From contig NZ_PIGG01000064.1 in the NCBI RefSeq assembly GCF_002924445.1, positions 124,001-188,000 of the forward strand: a stretch of 64,000 bases of DNA. The letters are read 5' to 3'. The stretch is from Minwuia thermotolerans. GTDB lineage: Bacteria; Pseudomonadota; Alphaproteobacteria; Minwuiales; Minwuiaceae. The notes below the pieces were generated by a model that saw only the letters and a program-made list of their open reading frames with translations, did no database searches and was not told where the DNA came from. The translations under genes and the position numbers were made by a program. Position 1 is the stretch's first letter; every line of letters starts with the position of its first letter. Shown in pieces: positions 27,602-37,208 of this stretch.

Positions 27602-28789
27602 ATGATCGAAGCCGTAATGCCCACCTATGCCCGGATTGGAATTTCCTTCGAGCGGGGTGAGGGCGCTGCCCTCTTCACGGCGGACGGCCGACGATTCCTC
27701 GACTTCGGCAGCGGCATCGCCGTCAGCCTGCTGGGCCACAGCCATCCGGCGCTGGTCAAGGCGCTGACCGATCAGGCCGGCAAGCTCTGGCACACATCCA
27801 ATCTCTACGAGATCGAGGGCCAGAAGCGGCTGGCGAAGAAGCTGGTCGACAACTGCTTCGCCGACACCGTGTTCTTCTGCAACTCCGGCGCCGAGGCGAT
27901 GGAGGGCTGCATCAAGACCGCCCGAAAGTATCACAGCGCCAACGGCAATCCCGAACGCTACCGCGTCATCACCTTCGAGGGCGCCTTCCACGGCCGCACG
28001 CTCGCCACCATGGCGGCCGGCGGCCAGAAGAAGATCCTCGACGGCTTCGGCCCGGTCGTGGACGGCTTCGATCAGGCGCCCTTCGGCGACCTGGCGGCGA
28101 CCGAGAAGCTGATCGGCCCGAACACCGCCGCGATCCTGGTGGAGCCGGTACAGGGCGAGGGCGGCGTCCGCGTCGGCGAGCGGGCCTTCCTGACCGGCCT
28201 GCGCAGGCTCTGCGACAAGCACGGCATCCTGCTGCTGATGGACGAGGTCCAGTGCGGCATGGGCCGGACAGGCAAGCTGTTCGCGCACCAGTGGACCGAC
28301 ATCGCCCCCGATGTCATGGGCCTGGCCAAGGGCATCGGCGGCGGTTTCCCGCTGGGCGCCTTCCTCGCCACCGAGGAGGCCGCGAAAGGCATGACCGCCG
28401 GCAGCCACGGCACGACCTATGGCGGCAACCTGCTGGCCATGGCCGTGGGCAATGCGGTCATCGACCAGGTGCTGGCCGAAGGCTTCCTGGAGCGCGTGAA
28501 CGTGGTCTCCAGCCGCCTGAAGCAGGGCCTGGCCGCCATCGCCGACAGCTATCCGACGGTGATCAAGGGTATCCGCGGCACGGGCCTGATGCTGGGCCTG
28601 GAATGCGCCATGACCAATGGCGACGTGGCGACGGCGCTCAGGGAGCGGCAGCTGCTGACCGTGCCGGCCGGCGACAATGTCGTCCGTATCCTGCCGCCGC
28701 TGGTGGTGACCGACGCAGAGGTCGACGAGTCCCTGGAGTTGATCGAGAGCGCCTGCCGGGATCTGGCTGGCGGGGAATCCGCGTCATGA
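27602..28789 (+). CDS. argD: acetylornithine/succinyldiaminopimelate aminotransferase
   Basis: A class III PLP aminotransferase of 395 residues that converts N-acetylglutamate semialdehyde to N-acetylornithine in the cytoplasm. Motifs: [12 protein letters not shown] near residue 100, the YFHGRTL-like [25 protein letters not shown] (PLP-binding Asp) and [14 protein letters not shown] (Schiff-base lysine). A GGAGG ribosome-binding site is 5-6 bases ahead of the ATG at 27602; the open frame upstream lacks one. It heads argD-argF-hslO with 4-bp or larger overlaps, so arginine synthesis genes are cotranscribed. ArgE at 16 kb supplies the following step. Confidence 0.93.
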   Translation: MIEAVMPTYARIGISFERGEGAALFTADGRRFLDFGSGIAVSLLGHSHPALVKALTDQAGKLWHTSNLYEIEGQKRLAKKLVDNCFADTVFFCNSGAEAMEGCIKTARKYHSANGNPERYRVITFEGAFHGRTLATMAAGGQKKILDGFGPVVDGFDQAPFGDLAATEKLIGPNTAAILVEPVQGEGGVRVGERAFLTGLRRLCDKHGILLLMDEVQCGMGRTGKLFAHQWTDIAPDVMGLAKGIGGGFPLGAFLATEEAAKGMTAGSHGTTYGGNLLAMAVGNAVIDQVLAEGFLERVNVVSSRLKQGLAAIADSYPTVIKGIRGTGLMLGLECAMTNGDVATALRERQLLTVPAGDNVVRILPPLVVTDAEVDESLELIESACRDLAGGESAS

Positions 28790-29718
28790 TCCAGGGCGCG
28801 CATTTCCTCTCCATCGCGGAGACGCCCGAGGCCGAGCTTCGGGCGGTGCTGGAGGACTCGGGCCGCCGCAAGGCGGCCCGGCAGGGCAGACCGAAGGCGG
28901 CGCCCGACGACGACCGGCCGATGGACGGCCGTCTGCTGGTGATGATCTTCGAAAAGCCTTCGACGCGCACGCGAGTGTCGTTCGACGCCGCCATGCGCCA
29001 GCTCGGCGGCGAGACCACAATCCTGAACGCCGGCGATCTCCAGCTCGGCCGCGGCGAGACCATCGCCGATACCGCGCGGGTGCTGTCCGGCTATTGCGAC
29101 GCCATCATGCTGCGCACCTACGCCCAGCAGAATCTGACGGAACTGGCCGAACACGCGACCGTGCCGGTGATCAACGGCCTGTCCGATTCCGGCCATCCCT
29201 GCCAGCTCGTCACCGACGTGCTGACGCTGGAGGAGTATCGCGGGCCGTCCCGCGGCCAGATCGTGGCCTGGTGCGGCGACGGCAACAACATGGCCAACAG
29301 CTGGATCGAAGGTGCCGCGCGCTTCGGCTACCGCCTGCGCCTGGCCTGCCCGGTGGGCCTGGAGCCCGATCCGAAGGTGCTGCGGTGGGCCCGCGACAAT
29401 GGCGGGGACGTGATCCTGACGAACGATCCCAGGGCGGCGGTGGACGGCGCGGACTGCGTCGTCACCGACACCTGGGTCTCGATGGGCGACGACGCCGCTG
29501 ACCGGCACAATCGCCTGGCGCCCTTCCAGGTCGACAGCGCGTTGATGGCGGCGGCCAGGCCCGACGCCATATTCATGCACTGCCTGCCCGCCCACCGCGG
29601 CGAGGAGGTCACGCCGGAGGTGATCGACGGCCCGCAGTCGGTCGTCTTCGCCCAGGCGGAGAACCGCGTCCACGCACAGAAGGGCATTCTCAATTGGTGT
29701 CTCTCGACGACGACCTGA
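28786..29718 (+). CDS. argF: ornithine carbamoyltransferase
   Basis: Transfers the carbamoyl group of carbamoyl phosphate to ornithine to make citrulline. The 310-residue protein has the carbamoyl-phosphate motif STRTRVSF, the ornithine-binding HPCQLVTD (about residue 140), and [11 protein letters not shown] near the C-terminus, all diagnostic of OTCase rather than aspartate transcarbamylase. The start ATG overlaps the argD stop by 4 bp (ATGA). The 3' end overlaps the start of hslO by about 22 bp. A 12-15 residue linker in the first domain (around [14 protein letters not shown]) is longer than in E. coli ArgF. Confidence 0.94.
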   Translation: MIQGAHFLSIAETPEAELRAVLEDSGRRKAARQGRPKAAPDDDRPMDGRLLVMIFEKPSTRTRVSFDAAMRQLGGETTILNAGDLQLGRGETIADTARVLSGYCDAIMLRTYAQQNLTELAEHATVPVINGLSDSGHPCQLVTDVLTLEEYRGPSRGQIVAWCGDGNNMANSWIEGAARFGYRLRLACPVGLEPDPKVLRWARDNGGDVILTNDPRAAVDGADCVVTDTWVSMGDDAADRHNRLAPFQVDSALMAAARPDAIFMHCLPAHRGEEVTPEVIDGPQSVVFAQAENRVHAQKGILNWCLSTTT

Positions 29719-30578
29719 TCCAGCCTTTCCACCTCAACGGCCGAGAGATCCGCGGCCGGCTCGTGCGTCTCGGGCCGGTCGCGGACGCCATCCTGAACCG
29801 TCACGACCTGCCGCCGGCGCCGGCGGCCCTGCTGGGCGAGGCCCTGGCGCTGTCGGCGATGATCGGCAGCGCACTGGACTTCGACGGCATCTTCACCTTC
29901 CAGGCGGAGGGCGACGGCCCGGCCAACATGCTGGTCTGCGACTATCGGGGCCGCGGCGACCTGCGCGGCTATGTCCGGCTGCGCCGGCAGGAGGGCGAAG
30001 CCGTCGGAGCCAGTCCCGCCGCGAGCCTGCTTGGGCGGGGCAGCCTGGCGCTGACCATCGACCGGGAGGGCGACCGCCAGCGCTATCAGGGTCTTGTGGA
30101 ACTGCTGGGCGACGATCTGCCGAGCTGCGCCGAGCACTATTTCCAGCAGTCCGAACAGCTTCCGACCCTGTTCCGGGCGGTATCGACGCGTGGCCCGGAT
30201 GGCGCCTGGCGGGTCGGCGGTCTGATGCTGCAGTCCCTGCCCAAGGACCCCGACGAGGACAAGGCGGCCGAGGACTGGAATACGGCCCAGGTTCTGGCGC
30301 GGACGGTGAAGCCGCAGGAACTGCTGGACCAGTCCCTGACGGCGCCGGAGCTGCTCTACCGGCTGTTCCACGAGGATGGTGTCTGGCTGCACGACGTGCA
30401 GCCGCTGAAGGACCGTTGCACCTGCTCGGCGGATCGGGTGGTGAGCGTGGTGCGGCGCTTCCCGGAAGAGGAGATCAGGAACCTTGCCGACGAATCGGGT
30501 AAGGTCACTGTCACCTGCCAGTTCTGTGCGCGGGCCTATGATTTCTCCGCCGGGGAGTTGCTGGGAGAGACGGAATGA
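29697..30578 (+). CDS. hslO: Hsp33 redox-regulated chaperone
   Basis: A cytoplasmic holdase that is activated by oxidation and heat. The 293-residue protein ends with the zinc-binding redox switch: CTC in LKDRCTCSADR and CQFC in TCQFCARAY, four cysteines in the CxC...CxxC pattern of Hsp33. The N-terminal substrate-binding domain and the linker are complete. GTG at 29697 or TTG at 29694 is the start; both overlap the end of argF, so translation is coupled. It overlaps the following lipoprotein gene by 4 bp. hslO at the end of an arg operon is common in alphaproteobacteria. Confidence 0.93.
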   Translation: MSLDDDLIQPFHLNGREIRGRLVRLGPVADAILNRHDLPPAPAALLGEALALSAMIGSALDFDGIFTFQAEGDGPANMLVCDYRGRGDLRGYVRLRRQEGEAVGASPAASLLGRGSLALTIDREGDRQRYQGLVELLGDDLPSCAEHYFQQSEQLPTLFRAVSTRGPDGAWRVGGLMLQSLPKDPDEDKAAEDWNTAQVLARTVKPQELLDQSLTAPELLYRLFHEDGVWLHDVQPLKDRCTCSADRVVSVVRRFPEEEIRNLADESGKVTVTCQFCARAYDFSAGELLGETE

Positions 30579-31165
30579 TCCTGACGAGGCGCGGTTTTCT
30601 GGTCCTGTCCGGCGGTTTCGCCCTCGTCGCTTGTGAAGGCGGCGCGCCAGATGAGTTCACCGAGCCGGTGCCCCAGGTCACGTTCCGGCACCTGCCGCCG
30701 ATCCGGCTGGACACCGCGACGCTGGACGTCCGCCAGCCCTTCGTCGCCCCGGGACAGCCGCCCAACATCGAGCATCTGCTGCCGACGCCGCCGGCCCGGG
30801 TCGCGGCCAACTGGGCTCGCGACAGGCTCCGGGCCGCCGGGTCGGGCGGGCAGGCCACCTATGCCGTCCTGGACGCGTCGATCACGGAAACCGATCTGGC
30901 GACGGACAAGTCCCTGCAGGCGCTGTTCAAGACCCAGCAGGGCAGCCGGTTCGCCGGCCGTATCGAGGTGCGCATCGACGTCGCCAACGCGCGCGGCCGC
31001 GGCTTCGCCCATGCGGTCGTCGAGCGTTCCCAGACGATCCGCGACGACCTGACCCTGAACGAACGCGATGTTGTGCTGGTGGAATTCGTCGAGCAGATGG
31101 GTCGCGACCTCAACCGCCGCCTTGAGGACGAAATCGCGAAACACCTGGGCGACTTCGTACTCTGA
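30575..31165 (+). CDS. putative Tat-type lipoprotein of unknown function
   Basis: 196 residues with an N-terminal TRRGFLVLSGGFALVAC: a twin-arginine motif (RR plus a hydrophobic FLVL) directly before a lipobox, which would acylate Cys20. This suggests a Tat-exported lipoprotein. The rest has no domain I can name: a proline-rich segment, then an alpha/beta portion with RIEVRIDVANARGRGFAHAVVERS and a C-terminal helix. Its stop-to-start overlap with hslO (4 bp) ties it to the argD operon. An envelope-related role is inferred from the signal only. Confidence 0.78.
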   Translation: MILTRRGFLVLSGGFALVACEGGAPDEFTEPVPQVTFRHLPPIRLDTATLDVRQPFVAPGQPPNIEHLLPTPPARVAANWARDRLRAAGSGGQATYAVLDASITETDLATDKSLQALFKTQQGSRFAGRIEVRIDVANARGRGFAHAVVERSQTIRDDLTLNERDVVLVEFVEQMGRDLNRRLEDEIAKHLGDFVL

Positions 31166-31180
31166 GCGGCGGCAAGGGGG

Positions 31181-32014
31181 TCAGTCCGCCGCGTCCTTCA
31201 CCATGTGGACGGTGCGCTGCGGGAAGGGAATCTCGACGCCCAGCTCGTCCATCTTCTCCTTCAGCGCGCGGGTGAATTCCCACTTCAGACCCCAGTAGTC
31301 GGTGGCGTTGCACCACAGCCGGATGGTCAGATCCACCGAGCTCTCGCCCAGGTTGGAAACCACCACCATGGGGGCGGGATCTGGATGGACGCGCTCGTCG
31401 GCGTTCGCCATCTCCCTGATCGCCTCGATCGCGGCGCCGATGTCCGCGCCGTAGCCGATCCCGAGCAGCAGATCGAGCCGCCGCGTGGGATGGAAGCTGT
31501 AGTTCTTGATCGCGGTGTTCCACAGCTGGCCGTTGGGCATGATGATCTGCACGTTGTCCGGCGTCTTCAGCTCGGTCATGAACAGATGCACGTCTTCGAC
31601 GGTGCCGGAGGTGCCGCCGCCCTCGATGTAGTCGCCCTGCCGAAACGGCTTGAAGACGAGGATCATCACGCCCGCTGACAGGTTGCCCAGGGTGCCCTGG
31701 AAGGCCAGGCCGATGGCGAAACCGGCGGCGGCGAGCACGGCGACGAAGCTGGTGGTTTCCACGCCGAACTGGTCGAGCGCGGCGATGACCGCAAAGACGA
31801 GGACGCCATAGCGGGCGATGGTCGCCGTGAAGCGCGCGACCATCGGGTCCATCTTGCCGGTGCGCATCAGGCCGGCCCGCACCAGCCGTGCCGCCCAGTT
31901 GGAGGCGAAGTAGCCGGCGATCAGGATGATCACCACGCCGATTACCGCGAGGCCGTACTCGATGAAGTAGGCCGTCAGGAACTCACCGATGTTCGATGCT
32001 TCCATTTCCGTCAT
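31181..32014 (-). CDS. small-conductance mechanosensitive channel, MscS family
   Basis: A 277-residue channel subunit that opens on membrane tension and protects against hypo-osmotic lysis. Three N-terminal membrane segments are followed by the pore helix with the glycine/alanine pattern (AAAGFAIGLAFQGTLGNLSAGVMILVFKPFRQGDYIE) that defines MscS. The C-terminal cytoplasmic domain is of usual size. The gene is convergent with the lipoprotein gene (15 bp gap) and followed upstream by the AsmA gene on the same strand (40 bp away), so those two may share a transcript. Confidence 0.92.
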   Translation of the reverse strand: MTEMEASNIGEFLTAYFIEYGLAVIGVVIILIAGYFASNWAARLVRAGLMRTGKMDPMVARFTATIARYGVLVFAVIAALDQFGVETTSFVAVLAAAGFAIGLAFQGTLGNLSAGVMILVFKPFRQGDYIEGGGTSGTVEDVHLFMTELKTPDNVQIIMPNGQLWNTAIKNYSFHPTRRLDLLLGIGYGADIGAAIEAIREMANADERVHPDPAPMVVVSNLGESSVDLTIRLWCNATDYWGLKWEFTRALKEKMDELGVEIPFPQRTVHMVKDAAD

Positions 32015-32054
32015 TGAATGGCTTCTCCGATTTCTTGTTGTCGTTGCCCCTGTC

Positions 32055-34091
32055 TCAGTCGCCGAACAGGCCCTTCAGCTTCTTCGTGGCGCCGGAGACG
32101 GGGTCATCGCCCTTCTCCGAACCGCTATTATTGCCGGTCACGCTGTCGAGCACGCCCTTGACCGCGCCCGCGCCGCCTTCGCCGACGTTCTTGACCGTGT
32201 CCGCCACGCCCTTGGCTGCATCCACCGGCGATTCCAGAACGCCCCTGACGACGCCTTCCATGTCCGGCTGCACGGAGGGATCGTCCCAGGAGCCCCTGAT
32301 CAGGATCGGTACCGAGATGCCGCGGTCGTCGCCGCCGCCCTGACCGGTCAGGCTGGCCACCACTTTCGGCACCGCACGGTAGTCGATGGTGCGCGGCGGC
32401 AGGGCGATGTCGCCCGAGCCCGTGACCCGGAGCAGCGGCGCATTCATGGCCAGGTCCGGATTGTGGATCAGACCGTTCTTTGCCGTGAAGCTGCCCGACA
32501 GTTCGGCGAAGTCCGTCTTCTCCGACTTGTCGTAGGTCATGTCGAGTCCGCCGGTGGAGACATTGCGCACCGCCGCGGCGAGGTTGTAGCCGATGATGGC
32601 GCCGTCGGTGACCGTGATCCGGCCCGCACCGTTCAGCGCCGAGACCAGCTTCCGCTCGGTGTTGCCGCGGGTGGTGAGATCGAAGTCCGCGTTCACCGTG
32701 CCGAGGAAGTCGCCGAAATCGGCGAACTGCTGCAGCGCCGGGCGCGCCTGCACGCCGGCGAGTTCCAGCTTCACCGACATGCCGGGCTCCGCGCCGCGCA
32801 GGTCGATCTTTGCGCTGCCGGTGGCATTGCCCTCGTAGAGCGCGAGCTGGCGCAGCGTCACTTCGGCGCCGTTGCCGCGGCCGGTCACGGCGATGTCGGT
32901 GGCGCCGACATCCAGCATGCCCGTCGTGATCGAACTGGCCTTGAGCGACAGGTCCACGTCCGCTGCGCCGAGCGCGCTCAGATCGATGGGGTCGTCGGAC
33001 CAGTCGGCGCTTCCCGCCGGGGCCGCGCCGTCGCCTCCCGGCGCCGTCGCGCCGCCGCCCTCGGGCAGGTAGGCGCGGAAGTCCAGGTCGCCGGCCGTGA
33101 GCTCGGCGGTGACCGCCGGGCGCTGGCCCGAGAGTTCGGCGGCGATCGAGCCCTCGATGCGGTTCTTGTCGAAGAGAATGGCGGCCTCGGCGATGGCCAG
33201 GCGCGTCGGCGACGCCGTCATGTCGCCTTCCAGGGACAGGGTGCCGGGCAGCCTGACGTCGGGACCCAGCGCGATGTCCGCCCAGGCGAGCAGTTCCGCC
33301 ACATTGGCGACGGAAACCGCGCCGCGGCCGGCGGCCTCCGGCGCGGCGCCGGCCGTGGCGGCGCCGTTGAAGGCGATGGAGAACAGGTCGTCGCTGGAAA
33401 CCTCGGTGTTGATCGCTGTCTGACGGCCCGCCGTGATTGCCGACGGGTCGTCGACATGGGCCACGATGTTGACTCTTCGCCCGCGCCATTCGGCATCGGC
33501 GGTCATGTCGAAGGGACCGGACATGGAGGGCAGGGACATCGTCGTGTTCAGACCGCTGATGTCGTGGCGCTCGCCGGTCTGGGCGTCGATGTAGACCACT
33601 GTCGCATTTTCCATCCGGAAATCGTCCAGCGAGAGCACCAGGTCGCCGCCGCCCGATTCGCCGCTGCGCTCCAGCTTCTCACCGTCGCCGGCGGCGGCCG
33701 TGGCGCCCCCGAAGTCGAAGTTGAAGCGGCCCTCCGCGTTCTTCTCGATAACGATCACCGGCTCCACGAGCACGAAGCGGCGGACGACCACTTCGCCGGA
33801 GAGCGCCGCCATCAGGTCGACCTTGATATCGGCAGAGCGGATCTCGGCCATGTTCTCGGTCGAGCCGCCTTCGAAATTGGAAAGCGAGACCTGATTGATC
33901 GACAGGGTGACGTCCGGAAAGACCGAGAACTCGGGTTCGCCGCCCACGGTGACCTTCCGGCCCGTCGCCTCCTCCATCTTGGCGACCACGAAATCGACCA
34001 TGGCGCTCTTGGGCACGACGAATGGCAGCGCGACCACGGCGGCGACAAGAATGACCAGAATGGCCGCGACGATGATCAGGAACCGTTTCAC
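32055..34091 (-). CDS. AsmA family protein
   Basis: A 678-residue AsmA-like protein with one N-terminal membrane anchor (FLIIVAAILVILVAAVVALPFVV, about residues 4-26) and a long periplasmic beta-rich body. AsmA relatives are bridge-like lipid transport proteins of the cell envelope. The C-terminal AsmA-2 region (NGLIHNPDLAMNAPLLRVTGSGDIALPPRTIDY) is clear, and several low-complexity Gly/Ala/Pro stretches lie in the centre. The start is a GTG at 34091 with AGGAGG about 9 bases upstream. The gene ends with a Ser/Gly/Asp-rich tail. Confidence 0.88.
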   Translation of the reverse strand: MKRFLIIVAAILVILVAAVVALPFVVPKSAMVDFVVAKMEEATGRKVTVGGEPEFSVFPDVTLSINQVSLSNFEGGSTENMAEIRSADIKVDLMAALSGEVVVRRFVLVEPVIVIEKNAEGRFNFDFGGATAAAGDGEKLERSGESGGGDLVLSLDDFRMENATVVYIDAQTGERHDISGLNTTMSLPSMSGPFDMTADAEWRGRRVNIVAHVDDPSAITAGRQTAINTEVSSDDLFSIAFNGAATAGAAPEAAGRGAVSVANVAELLAWADIALGPDVRLPGTLSLEGDMTASPTRLAIAEAAILFDKNRIEGSIAAELSGQRPAVTAELTAGDLDFRAYLPEGGGATAPGGDGAAPAGSADWSDDPIDLSALGAADVDLSLKASSITTGMLDVGATDIAVTGRGNGAEVTLRQLALYEGNATGSAKIDLRGAEPGMSVKLELAGVQARPALQQFADFGDFLGTVNADFDLTTRGNTERKLVSALNGAGRITVTDGAIIGYNLAAAVRNVSTGGLDMTYDKSEKTDFAELSGSFTAKNGLIHNPDLAMNAPLLRVTGSGDIALPPRTIDYRAVPKVVASLTGQGGGDDRGISVPILIRGSWDDPSVQPDMEGVVRGVLESPVDAAKGVADTVKNVGEGGAGAVKGVLDSVTGNNSGSEKGDDPVSGATKKLKGLFGD

Positions 34092-34368
34092 GAGGGATGT
34101 CCTCCTGCTTCTGCGACGATGGGCCCGGCTGCCGCCGGACCCGCGATGACGCCCGATACAGTCTAAACATGCCGGCGCGGTAGGCGGATATCACAAGATG
34201 AGACAATTCCCGTTCCCCGGTCACGATTTCGCCGCCGCCGACCCCTACATAGCACGTCGCATGCCGGATCGCCGGGCCGTCATGGGCCCCGCGCCGAAAC
34301 AGCGTTTCACCCGGCGCGGCGGATATGCGATAGCCTCCTCGCACCTGACATGAAACGGGGGAGTGTGG

Positions 34369-35184
34369 ATGTCCGGTCCCGATCTGAGCGGCAAGTTCGA
34401 CCATGTGAAGCCAAGGCCTGCGAGCAGCCTCCTGCTGATCCGCGACGGGGTGGAGGGGCTGGAGGTCTTCATGGTCCGCCGCCATCACGAGATCGACTTC
34501 GCCTCGGGCGCGATGGTCTTCCCCGGCGGCAAGGTCGATCCCGAGGATTCCGATGTGCGGGTCCGGTCCCGCGCGCTGGACGCCGATCCGCTGGACGACA
34601 TCGCCCTCGGCTTCCGCGTGGCTGCGATCCGTGAAGCCTTCGAGGAGATCGGCGTGCTGCTGGCGCTCGAGGCCGATGGCAGCGCCCTTGGCGCCGCGCG
34701 GAGCGGACAGCTGAAGGACCGCTATGCGGCGGACCTGGAAGCCAATCGCGTCACCATGGGGGAGATGGCCGAGCGCGAGGATCTGCGCTTTCCGTTGCAG
34801 AGTCTGGTGCCGTTCGCCCACTGGATCACCCCGCCGGTACTGCCGAAACGCTTCGACACGCCGTTCTTCATCGCGGAAATGCCGGAGGCCCAGTCGGCCC
34901 TGGCCAGCCATGACGGCACCGAGGCTGTCGACAGCGTCTGGGTCCGGCCCGGGGAGGCCATCCGCCAGGCCGAAGCCGGACAGGTCACGATGGTGTTCGC
35001 CACGCGGCTCAATCTGGTCCGGCTGGCACGGACGGAGAGTGTGGCCGACGCACTGGAGCACGCCCGGCGCAACCCGCCGGTGGTGGTCACGCCGCACGTC
35101 TACCGCCGCGGCGATCGGCGCATGATCGACATTCCCGTGGAGGCGGGTTTCGGCGGGCCGAGCTTCGACGTCGGCGCCGCCTGA
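34369..35184 (+). CDS. Nudix hydrolase with an interrupted Nudix box (NUDT19-like)
   Basis: A 271-residue Nudix pyrophosphatase. The first half of the Nudix box is FPGGKVDPED, but REAFEEIGVLL comes about 27 residues later instead of about 8, the insertion seen in NUDT19/RP2p-type enzymes. Those members cleave CoA esters; activity here is inferred. The metal-binding EExxE-type glutamates (REAFEE) are present, so it is probably active. The start is ATG 34369, preceded by GGGGGAG; a GTG two codons earlier is less likely. It is monocistronic and convergent with hemA (about 5 bp between stops). Confidence 0.85.
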   Translation: MSGPDLSGKFDHVKPRPASSLLLIRDGVEGLEVFMVRRHHEIDFASGAMVFPGGKVDPEDSDVRVRSRALDADPLDDIALGFRVAAIREAFEEIGVLLALEADGSALGAARSGQLKDRYAADLEANRVTMGEMAEREDLRFPLQSLVPFAHWITPPVLPKRFDTPFFIAEMPEAQSALASHDGTEAVDSVWVRPGEAIRQAEAGQVTMVFATRLNLVRLARTESVADALEHARRNPPVVVTPHVYRRGDRRMIDIPVEAGFGGPSFDVGAA

Positions 35185-35189
35185 GACGC

Positions 35190-36419
35190 TTACTCCGCCG
35201 CGTCGGCCTTGGGCTGAAGCTGCAGGCCGAGGCGCTCCCACACCATCAGCAGCGCATCGACCAGCTGATCCATCATGGCGTCGTCATGGCCGGGTCCCGG
35301 CGTGATCCGCAGCCGCTCCGTGCCCCTCGGGACCGTCGGGAAATTGATGGGCTGGATGTAGATGCCGTAGTCGTCCAGCAGCATGTCGGTGGCCTGTTTG
35401 CACAGCGCCGGTTCGCCGACCAGCACCGGCACGATGTGCGTCACCGAGGGCATCACCGGCAGTCCCGCCGCGGCCAGCCGCGCCTTCAGCGTCGCCGCCC
35501 GTTCCTGCTGCTTCTCGCGCTCCGCGTCGCTGGTGCGGAGATGGCGGATGCTGGCCGTCGCCGCCGCCGCGATTCCCGGCGGCAGGGCGGTGGTGAAGAT
35601 GAAGCCGGGCGCGTAGGAGCGCACGGTATCCACCAGATCGGCCGAGGCGGCGATATAGCCGCCGATGACCCCGAAGGCCTTGGCCAGCGTGCCCTGGATG
35701 ATGTCGATTCGGTCCATCACGCCGTCGCGCTCGGCGACGCCGGCGCCGTGCGGACCGTACATGCCCACGGCATGGACCTCGTCCAGATAGGTCATGGCGC
35801 CGAACTCGTCGGCCAGGTCGCAGAACTTCGCCAGCGGCGCGATGTCGCCGTCCATCGAGTAGACGCTTTCGAAGATGATCAGCTTCGGCCGCGCCGGATC
35901 GGTTTCCTGCAGCAGCTCGCGGAGATGATCGATGTCGTTGTGGCGGAAGATCTTCTTCTCCGCCCCGGAATGGCGGATGCCGGCGATCATGGAGGCGTGG
36001 TTGAGCTCGTCGGAGTAGATCACACAGCCGGGCAGGAAGCGCGCGATTGTCGAGATCGCCGCCTCATTGGCGACGAAGCCCGACGTCAGCACCAGCGCCC
36101 GTTCCTTGCCGTGAAGGTCGGCCAGCTCCTTCTCGAGCTCGACGATGGCGTGATGCGTGCCGGAGATGTTGCGGGTGCCGCCGGCGCCCGCGCCCATGCG
36201 GTCGACCGCCGCCTTCATGGCCTCCACCACCTTCGGGTGCTGGCCCATGCACAGATAGTCGTTCGAGCACCAGACGGTGACGCCGGGCCGACCGTCGCGG
36301 GAGTGGTTGGTCGCCCGGGGAAATTCGCCCAGGTGACGCTCCAGCTCGGTGAAGATCCTGTAGCGACGCTCGTCATGGAGCTGCCGCACGGCATCGGAGA
36401 AGATCTGGCCGTAGTCCAT
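35190..36419 (-). CDS. hemA: 5-aminolevulinate synthase
   Basis: Condenses glycine and succinyl-CoA to 5-aminolevulinate, the first haem/chlorophyll precursor in alphaproteobacteria and mitochondria. The 409-residue PLP enzyme shows the [16 protein letters not shown] motif, [17 protein letters not shown] (PLP Asp and His) and [14 protein letters not shown] (Schiff-base lysine). The start is the ATG at 36419 (MDYGQIF), which matches the usual beginning of the family. It is monocistronic on the minus strand with a leader of about 90 bp. The presence of HemA, not glutamyl-tRNA reductase, is a good taxonomic pointer. Confidence 0.95.
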   Translation of the reverse strand: MDYGQIFSDAVRQLHDERRYRIFTELERHLGEFPRATNHSRDGRPGVTVWCSNDYLCMGQHPKVVEAMKAAVDRMGAGAGGTRNISGTHHAIVELEKELADLHGKERALVLTSGFVANEAAISTIARFLPGCVIYSDELNHASMIAGIRHSGAEKKIFRHNDIDHLRELLQETDPARPKLIIFESVYSMDGDIAPLAKFCDLADEFGAMTYLDEVHAVGMYGPHGAGVAERDGVMDRIDIIQGTLAKAFGVIGGYIAASADLVDTVRSYAPGFIFTTALPPGIAAAATASIRHLRTSDAEREKQQERAATLKARLAAAGLPVMPSVTHIVPVLVGEPALCKQATDMLLDDYGIYIQPINFPTVPRGTERLRITPGPGHDDAMMDQLVDALLMVWERLGLQLQPKADAAE

Positions 36420-36488
36420 GATACCGTTCCTTCTCGGCGTCGTGTTGGCCTTGCGCCGCGGCGGGCCGCAGCCGGCGTTCCGCTTCCC

Positions 36489-36548
36489 GCGCGCGAACAA
36501 GCGCGCTGGTTGTGGAAATCACAATAACGGATTGACGTCGAACGGCAA
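36489..36548 (-). promoter_or_regulatory. possible hemA promoter with a leader hairpin
   Basis: On the minus strand TTGCCG (36548-36543) and TATTGT (36526-36521) are separated by 16 bases, upstream of hemA. In the predicted leader, GCGCGC (36489-36494 and 36501-36506) can form a 6-bp hairpin with loop GAACAA. Both are pattern matches. Confidence 0.4.
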
Positions 36549-36607
36549 TGTGACACAGGCCACGCGGACGTGGCGAAACGGCGCTGCCGGCGCCGCTGGC
36601 GCGGCCG

Positions 36608-37114
36608 TCAGCGGCGGCGCTGGGTCAGCTTGTGCAGGCTGTCGACGATTTCCACGCCGATGGGGTCGTCGCTGCCGCGTACGTCGTGCTTCAGGATCGC
36701 CCTCAGCGCCTCGACATGCGGCGCGATCACCGTGAGGTCATCCACGGACGGAGCGGAGAGATTGTCGATGAAGTGGCAGAGATTGTCGCCGACGCTGGTC
36801 AGCAGGGTATAGCCGAAGGTGCCGCCCTGACCCTTCAGGTCATGGACGACGCCGAAGATGCGGTCATAGTGCTTGTCGAGATCGCCGGTCTGGTTCGGCG
36901 TGTCCGCCACCATCTCCTGGACCTTCATGATGTCCTTCTCGGCCCAGACGCGGAACTCCTCCGCCATCTCGTCGATGGCGTCCTGGGCCTTCCTGATCAG
37001 CTCCGGGTCGACGCCGCTGCCCGAACCGACCTTGGCGCGCAAAGTGTTCGGCACGTGAATGATCTGATGATCCTTCGGCTTTTTCTCGTCGACCTTGGTC
37101 GCAGGCTCACTCAT
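36608..37114 (-). CDS. Hpt domain (histidine phosphotransfer) protein
   Basis: A 168-residue soluble protein. The phosphotransfer helix reads FGVVHDLKGQGGTFGY, giving His91 as the phospho-acceptor; the HDLKGQGGTFGY pattern is a version found in stand-alone Hpt proteins. An N-terminal 30-residue tail (VDEKKPKDHQIIHVPNTLRAKVG) precedes the domain. No sensor kinase or response regulator is near, so its phosphorelay partners are elsewhere. A GGAG site (AAGGAG) lies 6 bases before the ATG at 37114. The gene is divergent from the GH114-like gene. Confidence 0.82.
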   Translation of the reverse strand: MSEPATKVDEKKPKDHQIIHVPNTLRAKVGSGSGVDPELIRKAQDAIDEMAEEFRVWAEKDIMKVQEMVADTPNQTGDLDKHYDRIFGVVHDLKGQGGTFGYTLLTSVGDNLCHFIDNLSAPSVDDLTVIAPHVEALRAILKHDVRGSDDPIGVEIVDSLHKLTQRRR

Positions 37115-37208
37115 GGCGTACTCCTTGCCTCCGAAACCTTTGCGAGGCGATTTGTCATGCCGATCTATAGCGTCATGGCAGTAAACAGAACGATAACGGA
37201 GCCGGCGG

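Noticed and set aside
31989-34166. 725-codon open frame opposite the AsmA gene
   Set aside because: The plus-strand translation is a shadow of the AsmA coding sequence; the minus strand has signal, family motifs and a ribosome-binding site.
34198-34353. 51-residue open frame in the 277-bp gap before the Nudix gene
   Set aside because: No ribosome-binding site, no recognisable motif, and no coupling with neighbours; I see nothing else in this gap.
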